Part shown: positions 19,561 through 29,567 of the stretch, one piece after another
Layout: each line of letters begins with the position of its first letter
Numbering within the stretch: the stretch's first letter is position 1
Assembly: GCF_002532045.1 (NCBI RefSeq)
Contig: NZ_NWTG01000017.1
Coordinates: 1-64,000 of the forward strand
DNA length: 64,000 nucleotides
Reading direction: 5' to 3'
Source: Bradyrhizobium sp. C9
Lineage (GTDB): Bacteria; Pseudomonadota; Alphaproteobacteria; Rhizobiales; Xanthobacteraceae
Translations under genes and position numbers: made by a program
Notes under the pieces: model-generated
What the model saw: only the letters and a program-made list of their open reading frames with translations
What the model was told of the DNA's origin: nothing
The model's database searches: none

Positions 19561-20128
19561 CGACGGCCTCGCTGTTTGCTAACGGTTGATCCGCGATGCG
19601 CACTACAGTGATCTCGAGCGCGAACCTGCGTGGTCTTCTTCCCTTTCTCGGGTTAAGCAGATCTGGGTTTTGAGTAAACGGCCCCGAAAGAACCTGTCGT
19701 CCTTGCCATTGCTCGACAAGAGAATCAGATAGGAATACGTCATCGTTCGGAATGTGATCGAATACCGCGGCCATGCTGTGCTACCAGACGCGCCGTGCCT
19801 CACCATCCAGGACGTAGAGGGGGCGGTGTTGCTTATCGAGCGTGAAGCGCTACCGGGACGTACCAGCCCTCCGCCGGAACCGGCAGACCCGTTCTTCCCG
19901 CCGAATTGCCAGCGGATCTGATGCGGAATATCCCTCAGCATTTGTTCTGCCGCCCTGGAGACTTCTCTTGCATCTTCGCTCCCGGTGGCTGCGACGAACC
20001 AGATATCCTCCCTCGGCAACCTCAATTTGTCTCAGATGTTTCGGCGCTGACCAGACAGGACACTTCCGCGCAAGTTCATGCCCGGTGTGATCATCGTTCA
20101 GTTAGTCATCTCCAGCCGGTGCTTGGAT
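19561..20128. other. No gene recognised
   Basis: Sequence between the intron and the dCache gene. A minus-strand open frame (19603-20025, beginning MRLPREDIWFVAATGSEDAR) looks helical and protein-like in its first 40 residues but fits no known family and loses pattern afterwards. Confidence 0.4.
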
Positions 20129-21214
20129 TCAATTGCGACCAGAGTGCCCCATCAGCTTCGACTGGATACGAGCTAGCGCGTCACTGAGCCTCGCCGCTTC
20201 GTTAAAGCGCGTCTCCGAATATGGCGGGCGGGCGGATGGATCGTGCAAGAGGGCCTCCGCTGTATTCGAGAGCCGGCGGAGCGGCGTCCTCAGCCATTGC
20301 GCCGCACAAAAGAGTAGTGCTAGTGTGGCAATGGCACAAACACCGAAACTACTCCAGAATGATCGGATTAAATTACGGGTGGACGCAAGCGCCTCGTCGG
20401 CACTCTGCCGAACCAGAAGAGACCAACCGAAGCTTGGAAGGTTTGCGAAGCCGACCGTCGGAACAGTTACTGTGAAGTAGTCCCTGCCGTCAGGCCAACG
20501 TTCTCGTAGAGACGCAGTCGTGACGCGACTGGCCGCAAGCGCGGAGCCGATGTTGAGCGGCTTGTTGATAAGATCCGGCGGACCGAACAGGACGGTTCGA
20601 TCACCCGAAAGCAGCAGCACGTCAATGCCGGGCACCTGTAACGAGTCCATGCCTTCTGCGACCCATTTCCAGTCAAGGTGAGCGCCGATGACCCCGGCAA
20701 CGGAGCCGGCGTGGCGCAAGGGCGCTGCCAGGTCGATAAAGCGATAGGGCTCACGAGATGCAGGCAACTGGGTGGCCAGTAGTTGAGCGGCATGCACATC
20801 GATAGCGGCCGGCGAGACAAGGCCCCGCCTAAACCAAGGTCGCTGTGTAACGCTTACTCCTTCGAGCATGCCGTCTTTAGCAGCCAGAATGGTCCCTTCG
20901 AGATCCGCGACGCCGAGCCAAGTGTAGCGTCGATCAAGGCGGCTCAAGAAGTCGATGTGTTCTCGCGCATTCTTAAGATCTGTTAAGTCAATGAGCTCAG
21001 CGGACCGAGCTACATCCATCCAAACTCCATAGAGCCGGCGGGCCAGCAGCGCAGAACTCATTTCGCCGCGAATTCTTAACGCGTCGAACTGTAGCTGCTC
21101 TCCCCGTTGCTGTAGTAAAGCCGTGTAGATCGTCGCGGTCACCACCGCGGGCACTAATATGAGCAAGGCGCCTCCACAGAACACCAGGGAGAGTAGGCCC
21201 GGTCTTTTCGGCAT
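20129..21214 (-). CDS. dCache-type membrane sensor protein without output domain
   Basis: 361 residues: an N-terminal membrane helix (LLSLVFCGGALLILVPAVVT), a ~240-residue periplasmic region with double-Cache features (RRYTWLGVADLEGTILAAKD, VTQRPWFRRGL, YRFIDLAAPLRHAGSVAGVI, then GWSLLVRQSADEALA), a second membrane helix (FWSSFGVCAIATLALLFCAA) and a HAMP-like segment RTPLRRLSNTAEALL. It stops there: no GGDEF, kinase or MCP domain follows. GAGGAG precedes the ATG, 10 bp after the glucan synthase gene, so it is the last gene of that operon. It may signal through a partner or be a truncated chemoreceptor or cyclase. Confidence 0.82.
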   Translation of the reverse strand: MPKRPGLLSLVFCGGALLILVPAVVTATIYTALLQQRGEQLQFDALRIRGEMSSALLARRLYGVWMDVARSAELIDLTDLKNAREHIDFLSRLDRRYTWLGVADLEGTILAAKDGMLEGVSVTQRPWFRRGLVSPAAIDVHAAQLLATQLPASREPYRFIDLAAPLRHAGSVAGVIGAHLDWKWVAEGMDSLQVPGIDVLLLSGDRTVLFGPPDLINKPLNIGSALAASRVTTASLRERWPDGRDYFTVTVPTVGFANLPSFGWSLLVRQSADEALASTRNLIRSFWSSFGVCAIATLALLFCAAQWLRTPLRRLSNTAEALLHDPSARPPYSETRFNEAARLSDALARIQSKLMGHSGRN

Positions 21215-21224
21215 CTCGCGCTCC

Positions 21225-23195
21225 TCAACTCGTTAGAGCTCGCGCCAACTCGCGGATCATTTGCAAGATGTTCCCTCGATCAGCGCCTGGCATCGCAGAT
21301 TCTGTGTGAAGCTTCTTAATAATTTTCGCTCGCTGCTCAGGAGTTGGAGAGAACTTGATTCGATAGCCATCACGAGTAGTCGCAGCAACATGCGCGTCTA
21401 CTCCGCTAATCCAGGGCAAGTCGATCTTCCCTACTGCTCCGGCGGAAAGTCCGGATGGACCGCTAATTCGAGCGCCCCCTCGGCCCAGATTGAGAAGCCA
21501 TCCGCGGTGCTTCTCACCTTGGATCACCAACGTGATGGGTTCTGGAATCTGGCGCTGAGGTCGATCGTATCGCGGTCGTTCGATGCACACCACGACTGCC
21601 ACGAACAGCACCAGAATGTTGTAAACGGTCCAGAACATCACGATAGCCGTGCCGTCGCCCGCTGTTGCGGACGTATTGAACACAAGATCGGAGTTCAACG
21701 GCACGACCAGGCCGCCGATCGTCAGGGCAAGCAGGAGTAGAAACGGTCGCATCAACACCCATTGCACGACGACCTTGGTGCGGTCGCCGCCTTTGGCCGT
21801 CACCGAGAATTTATGTGATCCGCTGGTCAGAAGCCCGAGAGCAGCTGCCTGGCTGATGTGCCAGGCCGCGATCAGTTGAGCCGTATCGTTGAGAAGCGGG
21901 ACAAACAACCCTTTTGAAAGCCAGTTCAGGGACACCAGAACCATTAGGTAATAGGGTACATAATAACTGATAAATTCCACCAGCGACGCGTTCACGATAG
22001 TGATGCCGAACCACCAGTACAACAGTGGACAAATCAGGCTGGCAAGCCTGAAGGGAAAGGTGCTGAGCCAGTAGAGCAATGAATCGAGGATACCGATTCG
22101 CTGCATCAGACCAAGGCTGCGCATGCCGAATGGACTGTATGAGTTGCGGACAATCTGCATCAGACCGAGGCACCACCGTCCACGCTGAGTAATATACTCT
22201 TTCAATCCTTCGGGAGCCAAACCTTCCGTCAACGGCTCGTTGAGGTACACAGTTTGCCAGCCGTTTTCCGCAAGCTTAAGGGTGAGCAGGAAGTCCTCGG
22301 TTACGCTCTGTGTTGGAATCCAGCCAATCTGCTCGACGGCCTGGACCCGCATTACGGATGATGTCCCGCAGCAAATGGCAATCCCCCAAGCGTCCCGCGC
22401 TGGTTCGACGTTGTCAAAGAAATGACGTTGTTCATCCGGATATGCGGTGCTTATTCCCAGGTTATGTTGGATCGGATCAGGATTGAAGAAGTGCTGCGGG
22501 GTTTGCACGAGCGCGACGCTTGGCTCGTGAAATAATGCTAGCGCTCGCCCGATGAAGTCCGCGTGGGGGACGAAATCTGCGTCAAGTACAGCGACAAAGG
22601 CCGGGGGGACTGGATCGAGGGCGCGCGCGCGAAGGGCATGGTTGATGTTCCCCGCTTTAGCGTGCTCCTTATCCGAGCGTGCGAGATATCCGACTTCGTG
22701 CAGTTCGCAAAGTTGCCGCACCCAATTCCTGGCGCCGTCGTCGAGGATAAAAATCCGAAGCCGTGGATAGCGGATTTCTGTCGCGCCAATGATCGTGCGC
22801 TCGAGTACTTCCGACGGCTCGTTGTACGTCGTGATGAAAACATCGACGCGAGGGGCTTCTCCAGGCTGCCACCATTCGGAGTACTGGTCTGCTTCTGCCG
22901 ACCGCTCCTTCACCCGCGACAGTATGAAAAACGCGATGGTGGACGAAAGCATCGTCAGAGCTTCGAGCATGGCGAATCCCCAACTGAATAGCGCGTCCGC
23001 AGTCCAGTCGAGCGGTGCCAGTGTTTCGGTGAAGCGCCAAGCCATATAACGCCAAGACAGTACGGTAGCCGTCCCCAGGAGAAGAGCGCGCCAATACCAC
23101 TTGATCGGATTAAGCAACGGAAAGACGGTAAGGCGAAGCCCAATTATGAAGGCGGCGCCTGCGAAGGCAGCAACGAGTGGCGACAGCAGTAGCAT
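21225..23195 (-). CDS. GT2 processive beta-glucan synthase, BgsA/cellulose-synthase-like
   Basis: 656-residue inner-membrane glycosyltransferase. The catalytic domain carries the processive GT2 signature: VDVFITTYNEPSEVLERTI, the first Asp in FILDDGARNW, DAD in VAVLDADFVPHADF, TED in SVTEDFLLTL, and QxxRW as QRGRW. About eight membrane helices flank it. The C-terminal ~100 residues include LNLGRGGARISG, like the second half of a PilZ motif; the RxxxR half is missing. Pairing with an HlyD-type gene directly upstream (1-bp overlap) fits the rhizobial mixed-linkage beta-glucan synthase BgsB-BgsA better than cellulose bcsAB, since no bcsB or bcsZ is present. c-di-GMP activation is expected from that family and from the neighbouring cyclases. 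Confidence 0.85.
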   Translation of the reverse strand: MLLLSPLVAAFAGAAFIIGLRLTVFPLLNPIKWYWRALLLGTATVLSWRYMAWRFTETLAPLDWTADALFSWGFAMLEALTMLSSTIAFFILSRVKERSAEADQYSEWWQPGEAPRVDVFITTYNEPSEVLERTIIGATEIRYPRLRIFILDDGARNWVRQLCELHEVGYLARSDKEHAKAGNINHALRARALDPVPPAFVAVLDADFVPHADFIGRALALFHEPSVALVQTPQHFFNPDPIQHNLGISTAYPDEQRHFFDNVEPARDAWGIAICCGTSSVMRVQAVEQIGWIPTQSVTEDFLLTLKLAENGWQTVYLNEPLTEGLAPEGLKEYITQRGRWCLGLMQIVRNSYSPFGMRSLGLMQRIGILDSLLYWLSTFPFRLASLICPLLYWWFGITIVNASLVEFISYYVPYYLMVLVSLNWLSKGLFVPLLNDTAQLIAAWHISQAAALGLLTSGSHKFSVTAKGGDRTKVVVQWVLMRPFLLLLALTIGGLVVPLNSDLVFNTSATAGDGTAIVMFWTVYNILVLFVAVVVCIERPRYDRPQRQIPEPITLVIQGEKHRGWLLNLGRGGARISGPSGLSAGAVGKIDLPWISGVDAHVAATTRDGYRIKFSPTPEQRAKIIKKLHTESAMPGADRGNILQMIRELARALTS

Positions 23196-24400
23196 CAGAG
23201 TCCGTACCGCGTGATAAAGCGACGGAATTGTGCGATTGGGCCGGCTGTGAAGATAACGCGTCCAGTACGTCCAATCGCGCAGCCGAGATCTGCCTCTCCT
23301 GCAAGGTCTGGAACAGTCACGGTGACATCAAAGCGCTGGAGATGTTGTGCACTTGGACCCACAGCAAGATTGGTGTAGAGCGAGGCCGCACCGGATCCGC
23401 CAAGGCGGGTTATGGTTCCATTGAAAACACGGTCATCGCGAAACAACCGAAATTGCACGGCCGTGCCCACCGAGAGACCGTCGTAGAGAGATTCGCTGAC
23501 GCCCGCAGTGACGATCAGTGTACTGCAGTCGACGATCTTGACGAGATCCTGGCCGCGCCGCGCGTATTGGCCATCGTCTATTAGTATGTCCCAGACTAGG
23601 CCAACGACGCTGGCATTAAGAGTAGCGAAGCTCAAACTATTGACACGAAGACGCTCGGCATCGATTTGCCCGTCGAGCTGTACAATACGTGCCTTCACCT
23701 GCTCCTTGTCGACATTCAGCTCGGCCAGCCGCTGCTCGAGCTCTCGGATACGTTGGGCCGAAGAGGGAGCGTCGTTATAGGACTCCCCGATGAAGACGCC
23801 GTCGCGAGCGGACGTAAGTTCCGTCTCTAAATAGTTTACTCGCTGCTGCGCACTCTCCAGTTCTTGCTGCGCGACGTCGTAAGTTGCGCGAGCGCGATCC
23901 AAATTCGCCGCCGTCTGTACACCACGCGTGTTTAACTCATTTGCCCGCTTGAATTCTGCGTCCGCTTGACGGAGGCGCGCGGCTGCAGCGTCTTGAGCTG
24001 CTTTCGTTTCGGCAATTCGAGCCTCAATCTGCCGAACCCTGCCGCGCTGGTAATCAGTTGCTTGAACATCGAAGCGAGACCGGGATGCGGACAAGGCCTC
24101 TCGTTGGCCAACGAGACGGTTGAGCTCGATCTGCTGGTTCGTGCGATCGCGATCAAGCTCGAGAAGCCTCGCGGTATCGAAGCGTTGGTCGTTCAATTCT
24201 GCTATAAGCTCGCCGGGACTAATGCGCGCGCCGATGCTCTTTACGGCAAGCGTTACTTTTCCTTCGATCGGGGCCCGAACGATGTAGAGTCGAGCATTGA
24301 GTGTAGCATCTGCCGATGTTCCAGCGAAGTGCTCGCCGATAATAACGTACAATCCAACTACCAACAGGGCCAAACCGACGATTGCACGTACGAGCCTCAT
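23195..24400 (-). CDS. HlyD-family membrane fusion protein, BgsB-like
   Basis: About 401 residues from MRLVRAIVGLALLVVGLYVI, a single N-terminal membrane anchor; the ATG at 24400 is preferred to 24466 because the anchor then sits at the very N-terminus. Next come a biotinyl/lipoyl half-motif (ARLYIVRAPIEGKVTLAVKS with GARISPGELIAELND), a ~170-residue coiled-coil hairpin (DRDRTNQQIELNRLVGQREA through NVDKEQVKARIVQLDGQIDA), the second lipoyl half (LNASVVGLVWDILIDDGQYA) and a C-terminal barrel. Such proteins bridge the periplasm; here the partner is the GT2 synthase encoded immediately downstream. A role in export of the glucan is inferred from the bgsBA precedent. Confidence 0.85.
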   Translation of the reverse strand: MRLVRAIVGLALLVVGLYVIIGEHFAGTSADATLNARLYIVRAPIEGKVTLAVKSIGARISPGELIAELNDQRFDTARLLELDRDRTNQQIELNRLVGQREALSASRSRFDVQATDYQRGRVRQIEARIAETKAAQDAAAARLRQADAEFKRANELNTRGVQTAANLDRARATYDVAQQELESAQQRVNYLETELTSARDGVFIGESYNDAPSSAQRIRELEQRLAELNVDKEQVKARIVQLDGQIDAERLRVNSLSFATLNASVVGLVWDILIDDGQYARRGQDLVKIVDCSTLIVTAGVSESLYDGLSVGTAVQFRLFRDDRVFNGTITRLGGSGAASLYTNLAVGPSAQHLQRFDVTVTVPDLAGEADLGCAIGRTGRVIFTAGPIAQFRRFITRYGL

Positions 24401-24576
24401 AAGAACATTCCAACTGCATTTATGATGGGAAGGTCGCGCAGCGTATTCCCCATCCGGGACAAGCATATACCGAGCCTACGGTCGAATCGTTCTCCCCTAA
24501 TCGACCCTCCGCCCTGCTTTGGATTGCCAAGTCCGGTGTCGCTCGAATGCATGTGTTGGCAGCTCACGCATCATGA

Positions 24577-24795
24577 TCAGACTAACAGGCTGGTAAAGAA
24601 TACCTTCGTGATCTCAGCGGCAGGAGGATCCGTATCGTCAGAAGTGACAACGGTTATAAACTCGTTCCGGCAGTTCCAGCAGCGCCAAAGATTTTGGACT
24701 TCCCCCTCACCGATGCGTTCATGCCACTCGAGGTGGACCAATGCAGAGCCGCATTGAGGGCAATTTTTGTGACGTGCTATTGAGATCGACTCCAT
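24577..24795 (-). CDS. Small zinc-ribbon protein
   Basis: 72 residues with two CxxC knuckles, NCPQCGSA near residue 12 and WRCWNCRNEF near residue 38, the arrangement of a compact zinc ribbon. The segment between is HLEWHERIGEGEVQNLW. Similar tiny zinc-ribbon proteins are common in Bradyrhizobium; their role is unknown. It is encoded ~180 bp upstream of the HlyD gene on the same strand. Confidence 0.6.
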   Translation of the reverse strand: MESISIARHKNCPQCGSALVHLEWHERIGEGEVQNLWRCWNCRNEFITVVTSDDTDPPAAEITKVFFTSLLV

Positions 24796-25608
24796 GTGGT
24801 AGCTCGTGTCATTGCGCCAAAAGGCCGTAGCCGAAATAGCATTATTGTAGCCGCCGCTTCGTAGGCGGCTGCGGTGGATGGACCTCTCTGTTCAAGCCCT
24901 GTGCCAACTGCGACGGCTTGATCAGTAAAGGGTATTTCTCAAGGAAGTGTACCAAACCGACTGCATGTCAGGAATCGGACGGTCAGTTGATGTTCTAATG
25001 CAAGGTCGCAAATCGGCTAAGTGTCGTTTTGGAAGCCTCGGGTTGGTGTTGAGGAATGCGGCGGAGATGCCGCTGATGATAGATGGTCTGATCAGAAGGG
25101 CTGCACCTGGCGGGACAAGCGGATGCTCGTGGAAGTGTCCTTTGGATCTTGTGCTTCCGGCACTCGTTGGCGCAACCAGGATCCGTTAGGAGACCAGAAA
25201 GGTCAGCTCCGCCGCTTCAGTCGGAGAGGTATTAGGGAATTTGGTGACGGTTTCGAGACGATATCCAGACTTCGGATATCTGATCGACCGTAATTTCGGC
25301 CCATCGTGTATCTGCACGCGCCACAGCGAAGAGAGGTGGTCCAAGATCAGGCGCTTGGCCGCTCGCGCACCCTGAGCGCATAGGGCCGTTCGCGGATGCA
25401 ACTGTGCGTTACGTTGGACAGGAAAAAACGGTGATGCACGACAGGCCGCTGCCAGTGATCGAGCCAATGTGGCCTCTTAAGAGTCTGCGCCCGGTCCAAG
25501 TGAACGCGCCCGCCCTGAGCAAGAAGGCGGGATGATGCGTCTAATGTATCGCGGCAATCTAGACGCTTCTAAGCGCCTGCCGAGCACGTTTGAACTTAGC
25601 ACATCGGC
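24796..25608. other. No gene recognised
   Basis: 0.8 kb between the zinc-ribbon gene and the GGDEF-EAL gene. Contains a GCCGCC/GGCGGC hairpin at ~24852-24873 and several shadows; nothing protein-like. A weak sigma-54-like sequence on the minus strand (~24891-24907) lacks the invariant -12 GC. Confidence 0.5.
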
Positions 25609-27231
25609 TCACGCATCTAGGCGTCTTGCTCCGTTGTCAGGAACAGGTCCGTCGCAGGCTTCTCGGTCAAGCAGTACGGGGATACCGGCGGCTGGAACAG
25701 GACCACTGAACAGGTAGCCTTGTCCTTCTGTGCAACCGTTGGACGCTAGATAGGCGAGCTGGCGTTCGTCTTCGATTCCCTCGGCCGTGGTCGTCAAACC
25801 AAACTCTTTGGCAAGGCCGAGTATAGCACGAACGATCACCCGGCTGTCGGTGCTCTCGTCGAGATGCGACACGAAGCTGCGATCGATCTTGATCTTGTCA
25901 AGACGAAACGAAAGCAGCTGGCTAAGCGTAGCATAACCTGTTCCGAAATCATCGAGCGCAATGCGGACGCCGGCTTGACGAAGGTCATCAATCACGGTCG
26001 TCGCAGCGCCGTTTCTTTCTACGAACGCGCTCTCCGTAATTTCAATCTCCAGGCGGCGCGGACTAAAGCCGGTTTGCTCAAGGATCGATATAATGCGCTC
26101 TCCAAGCGCGGAATCCCGCAATTGAACAGGCGAAATGTTGAAGGCAAGCGAGAACGCCTCCGGCCACGCAGTGGCATCAAAACACGCGCGGCGAAAAAGC
26201 TGATCTCCAAGAGCGTTGATGAGGCCCGTTTCTTCTGCAATCGGAATAAACACGTCAGGCGGGATATGCCCTAATGTTCTGTTTTCCCAGCGCGCTAACG
26301 CCTCGAACCCTACGATGCGATTACTTACGAGTGAAACCACCGGCTGGTAGTAGAGCGCGATAATGTCCGATGCGATAGCGCTCCGAAGCTCACGCTCAAT
26401 ATTGATGCGACGCTCGACACGCATGTCCATGTCCGGTTCGAAAAAGCGGACACGCGACCTGCCGTCGCCTTGCGCGCGATAAAGCGCGCGTTCTGCGCGC
26501 CTGACCAATTCGTGGGGAGTGACGCCATCAATCGGAGCGATGGCGATGCCAATTCCAAGACTGAGCTCGGCTGAGCCAGTCTCAATCGCGAAACTGTCGG
26601 CGGCAGACGCCACGATACGGCGCGCCAAATTGGCGGGATCTTCGTGGGAGCTAATGTTGGGCAGGACGATCCCGAATTCGTCGCCTCCGATCCTCGCCAA
26701 GAGGCCGTCCTTGCGCAAGATGTCGGCAAGCCTTGTGGCAAATTCGCAGATTGCCTTGTCCACCGCTGCACGGCCGTGCGTATCCTTGATCCGCTTTAAG
26801 CCGTCGATGCCGAGCATCAGAACGGCGACTTGATGCGTGTCGGTGGCGAGGCCAACGCACAGATCAAGTTTCTCATCAAACAGGCGGCCGTTTGGCAAGC
26901 CAGTCAGAGGATCGTGTCGCGCCAAATCGCGGAGGTCCCCTTTAATGGTTCGTGCTTCAGTTCCGCCGGCGAGTTCTCGGTAGCGCCGATAACTAAAGAT
27001 TGTGAGCCCAATGCTCAGGAGGAATGCAACGAACACGATGAATATGATGTCGTCGAGTACCGAATCCACATAGCGCTGTCCCAGCTGCGCCAAACGAGGG
27101 CCAAGCCCATAGAGATGCGCTAAGAGTGAAGCGAGAGTGGCGCCGCCGAAGAGAGCAATGAAGTCCCTCGTCGCAGAACTGCGCCAATCGAAGTGCAATA
27201 TGCGCAATCGTGGAGTTGAAAGTCTCATCTC
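25609..27231 (-). CDS. GGDEF-EAL c-di-GMP turnover protein, membrane-bound
   Basis: 540 residues from MRLSTPRLRILHFDWRSS at 27231 (an upstream in-frame ATG at 27390 adds 53 residues of no obvious pattern). Two N-terminal membrane helices (LFGGATLASLLAHLYGLG and IIFIVFVAFLLSIGLTIF), then a GGDEF domain with DPLTGLPNGRLF and an intact active site RIGGDEFGI, then an EAL domain with GFEALARW, a substrate-binding FNISPVQLRD, DDFGTGYATLSQL and TAEGIE. Both catalytic sites look intact, so synthesis and hydrolysis are both possible. It lies upstream of the glucan-synthase operon on the same strand and is a natural candidate for its controller. Confidence 0.9.
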   Translation of the reverse strand, partial: EMRLSTPRLRILHFDWRSSATRDFIALFGGATLASLLAHLYGLGPRLAQLGQRYVDSVLDDIIFIVFVAFLLSIGLTIFSYRRYRELAGGTEARTIKGDLRDLARHDPLTGLPNGRLFDEKLDLCVGLATDTHQVAVLMLGIDGLKRIKDTHGRAAVDKAICEFATRLADILRKDGLLARIGGDEFGIVLPNISSHEDPANLARRIVASAADSFAIETGSAELSLGIGIAIAPIDGVTPHELVRRAERALYRAQGDGRSRVRFFEPDMDMRVERRINIERELRSAIASDIIALYYQPVVSLVSNRIVGFEALARWENRTLGHIPPDVFIPIAEETGLINALGDQLFRRACFDATAWPEAFSLAFNISPVQLRDSALGERIISILEQTGFSPRRLEIEITESAFVERNGAATTVIDDLRQAGVRIALDDFGTGYATLSQLLSFRLDKIKIDRSFVSHLDESTDSRVIVRAILGLAKEFGLTTTAEGIEDERQLAYLASNGCTEGQGYLFSGPVPAAGIPVLLDREACDGPVPDNGARRLDA

Positions 27232-27871
27232 AGTCGAACCGTCGTAACGCAGATTGGCCCAGTGAGGTTCTTGCCCGCAGCATGATAGTTGACTGAGAGC
27301 CAGATCTTGCGCCAAGCTGCAATAAGCCGCCGGGTCGCGATAGTTATTCCCCGCAAAAGTTCGGTTCGAGCGACCTGCAAGTTCGCACATCGTTAGCGCG
27401 GCCGAAGTAACGGGGTATATCCTGAATGTGCCGCTTCAAGACGTTGAACACTCTAAAGCGCGAGCGCCAAGGGGGCGCTAGTTCACGTACGATAGCAATC
27501 GGCGCGACTAGGCTCATGCCGGTAGTGCCCCCTGATCCGGAGCTTCTGCCAAGTGCCTGGCGAGCGGATTGGTGAGGTAATCGCGGCGCGCGCCAAGCGG
27601 CGGTCGCCTTGGCGAGGTGAGGCGGCCGGCAGTTGAGCGATCGACATAACGACGGATGTCAAGTAGCGCCGTTGTAGCAAGCAACGACATGATAGCGTCC
27701 GACGGCTAGTGGCCGCAGCCTATTGTGGTGCGAACCTGCCTGCAAATGTTGCAATGGATGGACCATGACCGAATAATTGTTAGTAGAGTTGCGGCTTTGA
27801 CTCCGAGAATGATAGCGAGAACGGGCGTCGGGCCCAGAGCACCAGAGGCGAAGTGAGCGATGAAGGATAAC
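27232..27871. other. Intergenic, no clear gene
   Basis: Apart from the possible 5' extension of the GGDEF-EAL gene (to 27390), only overlapping short frames. A hydrophobic minus-strand frame (27706-27912) overlaps the end of the next gene and is probably a shadow. Confidence 0.5.
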
Positions 27872-29275
27872 CTAGGCGACAACCACGCGGTTGCGACCTT
27901 CAAATTTTGCACGATAGAGTCGCTGGTCGGCGACGTTCAAGAACCCGTCGAGCGTGTCTCCATCGCGCCCGAACTCCGACACTCCAACACTGATGGTGAC
28001 GCCGACCGACGGTTCGGCTCCGACGTCGAATGCAGTGCGTTCGATGGCCGACCGAAGGCGCTCGGCGACCGCGCAAGCCGCGTCGAGCGTCGCTCCCGGC
28101 AACAGTACCATGAATTCTTCACCGCCCACGCGCGCGACAGAGTCGTAAGGCCGGATTGCCTCCAGACACTTTCGCACGAATACGCGCAGGACCTCATCGC
28201 CGACGCTGTGACCACGCGAGTCGTTGATATCCTTGAAATGGTCTAGATCGAGCGACAGTAGAGACAACGGAGCTCCGGTCCGCTTGGCCCGTGCGATCTC
28301 CGCGCCAATATGCTCGATGAAGTGGCGCCGATTCCCGGCACCGGTTAGTGGGTCGGTGGCGGCGAGCCGTTCCAGCCTTTGATTACTCAATTGCACTTGC
28401 TGGAGTGCCTTTTGAGTGTCGGCCATCGATTTGGCCAGGCGGGCGGTCATTTCTTCCTGGCTATAGATGGTCGCGAACGATCGCGTTGTTCGGAAAGCCT
28501 GGACGACGCCATAGCTGAGCAAAAAAAAGCCGCCAGCAAAGATCGCGTGGGCCAGCCACCACATATGATTCCACGGCGCGGCCAAAATGAATGCGAGCGA
28601 CGATAGCGCAAACCATGCGACAGAAACGCCAAAAACAAGCATGAGCGGTGAGTGAATCCGTCGCATGAGCAAGGCCGCGACGTTCAGCGCACTGAATAGC
28701 AATGCGCCGCCCTCCATGGACAGGCGGACTACCGGGTGCCCAGCATAGGGTGAATAGGCGACCAGTCCGACAGCTAGGTCCATCGTAAGGAACAGGCCAA
28801 TCCACATCAGCCATGCGCGCGTGTTTGAGCGCTTCTCAAGCCCGTCTGACGGCCGGTTGTAGCTGAGTAGCCCGACGAAGAGCAAAATCGACATCGCCAG
28901 ACGCGACGCTGGCCCATAGAGTAGAAACAGCCAAATGTTGCGATGTGCCATCCCGGTGAAGGCGCCGTGTAGCGTGTAGATCAGCACGAAGGCCAGAAAG
29001 CCAAGGGTCAACCACCGCAACAGAGGCTCGCCTGAAGACCGATAGCAACGCCACGTCACATATGTGACGAACAGCCCCTCGAGGGTGGCGACGGCGATGG
29101 CGAATTCGTGGAAGAGGTGGTCTTCAAACTTCAGCGCGGGATCTTGCTGGAAATAGAGGTAAGCGATGAACTGAGTGGGCAGCAGGGCGAAGCCGATAAT
29201 GAGAAGGCTCGTATACGCCTGTGTGATCAGCCGCAGCGCGTTGGGCGGCTCGTGCAATATAAGATTGGTACTCAT
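27872..29275 (-). CDS. Membrane diguanylate cyclase (MASE-like sensor plus GGDEF)
   Basis: 467 residues. The first ~270 form seven to eight membrane helices of an integral MASE-type sensor (LITQAYTSLLIIGFALLPTQ, LTLGFLAFVLIYTLHGAF, LWMIG-like helices, HAIFAGGFFLLSYGVVQAFR). A short coiled coil (LAKSMADTQKALQQVQLSNQ) leads into a GGDEF domain with DPLTGAGNRRHFIEHI, LSLDLDHFKDINDSRGHSVG and the active-site GGEEF in ARVGGEEFMVLLPG. No EAL domain. It should make c-di-GMP in response to a membrane or small-molecule cue. Same strand as the GGDEF-EAL gene, 480-640 bp apart. Confidence 0.9.
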   Translation of the reverse strand: MSTNLILHEPPNALRLITQAYTSLLIIGFALLPTQFIAYLYFQQDPALKFEDHLFHEFAIAVATLEGLFVTYVTWRCYRSSGEPLLRWLTLGFLAFVLIYTLHGAFTGMAHRNIWLFLLYGPASRLAMSILLFVGLLSYNRPSDGLEKRSNTRAWLMWIGLFLTMDLAVGLVAYSPYAGHPVVRLSMEGGALLFSALNVAALLMRRIHSPLMLVFGVSVAWFALSSLAFILAAPWNHMWWLAHAIFAGGFFLLSYGVVQAFRTTRSFATIYSQEEMTARLAKSMADTQKALQQVQLSNQRLERLAATDPLTGAGNRRHFIEHIGAEIARAKRTGAPLSLLSLDLDHFKDINDSRGHSVGDEVLRVFVRKCLEAIRPYDSVARVGGEEFMVLLPGATLDAACAVAERLRSAIERTAFDVGAEPSVGVTISVGVSEFGRDGDTLDGFLNVADQRLYRAKFEGRNRVVVA

Positions 29276-29567
29276 ATGCTATACCGTCATTCCATGATGA
29301 TCCCGCGCGGTCCTTTCATGAACTCATGGGCCGTTCTTCAGAGCACCTGGAGTCCTGCTGGACAACCAAAGTGAAGGCATCATGGTTCGTCTCCGCCGAA
29401 GTCATCCAACACCCCGGCACGCGTGATCACCGCTGCACGCGCGCGGAAGGCACAAGAGTTGCCTCTCCGTCCATCGGCTGCACTCATCCGAGCAGGGCGG
29501 CGACGCTGCCAGGATCGGCTTGCCATCCAGGAGCGGCCAAGACCGCCACCGCGGGTGCCGTGGCGGG

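Noticed and set aside
24891..24907. Sigma-54-like site on the minus strand before the zinc-ribbon gene
   Set aside because: Has TGGCAC but TTGAA in place of TTGCW; the -12 GC is essential.
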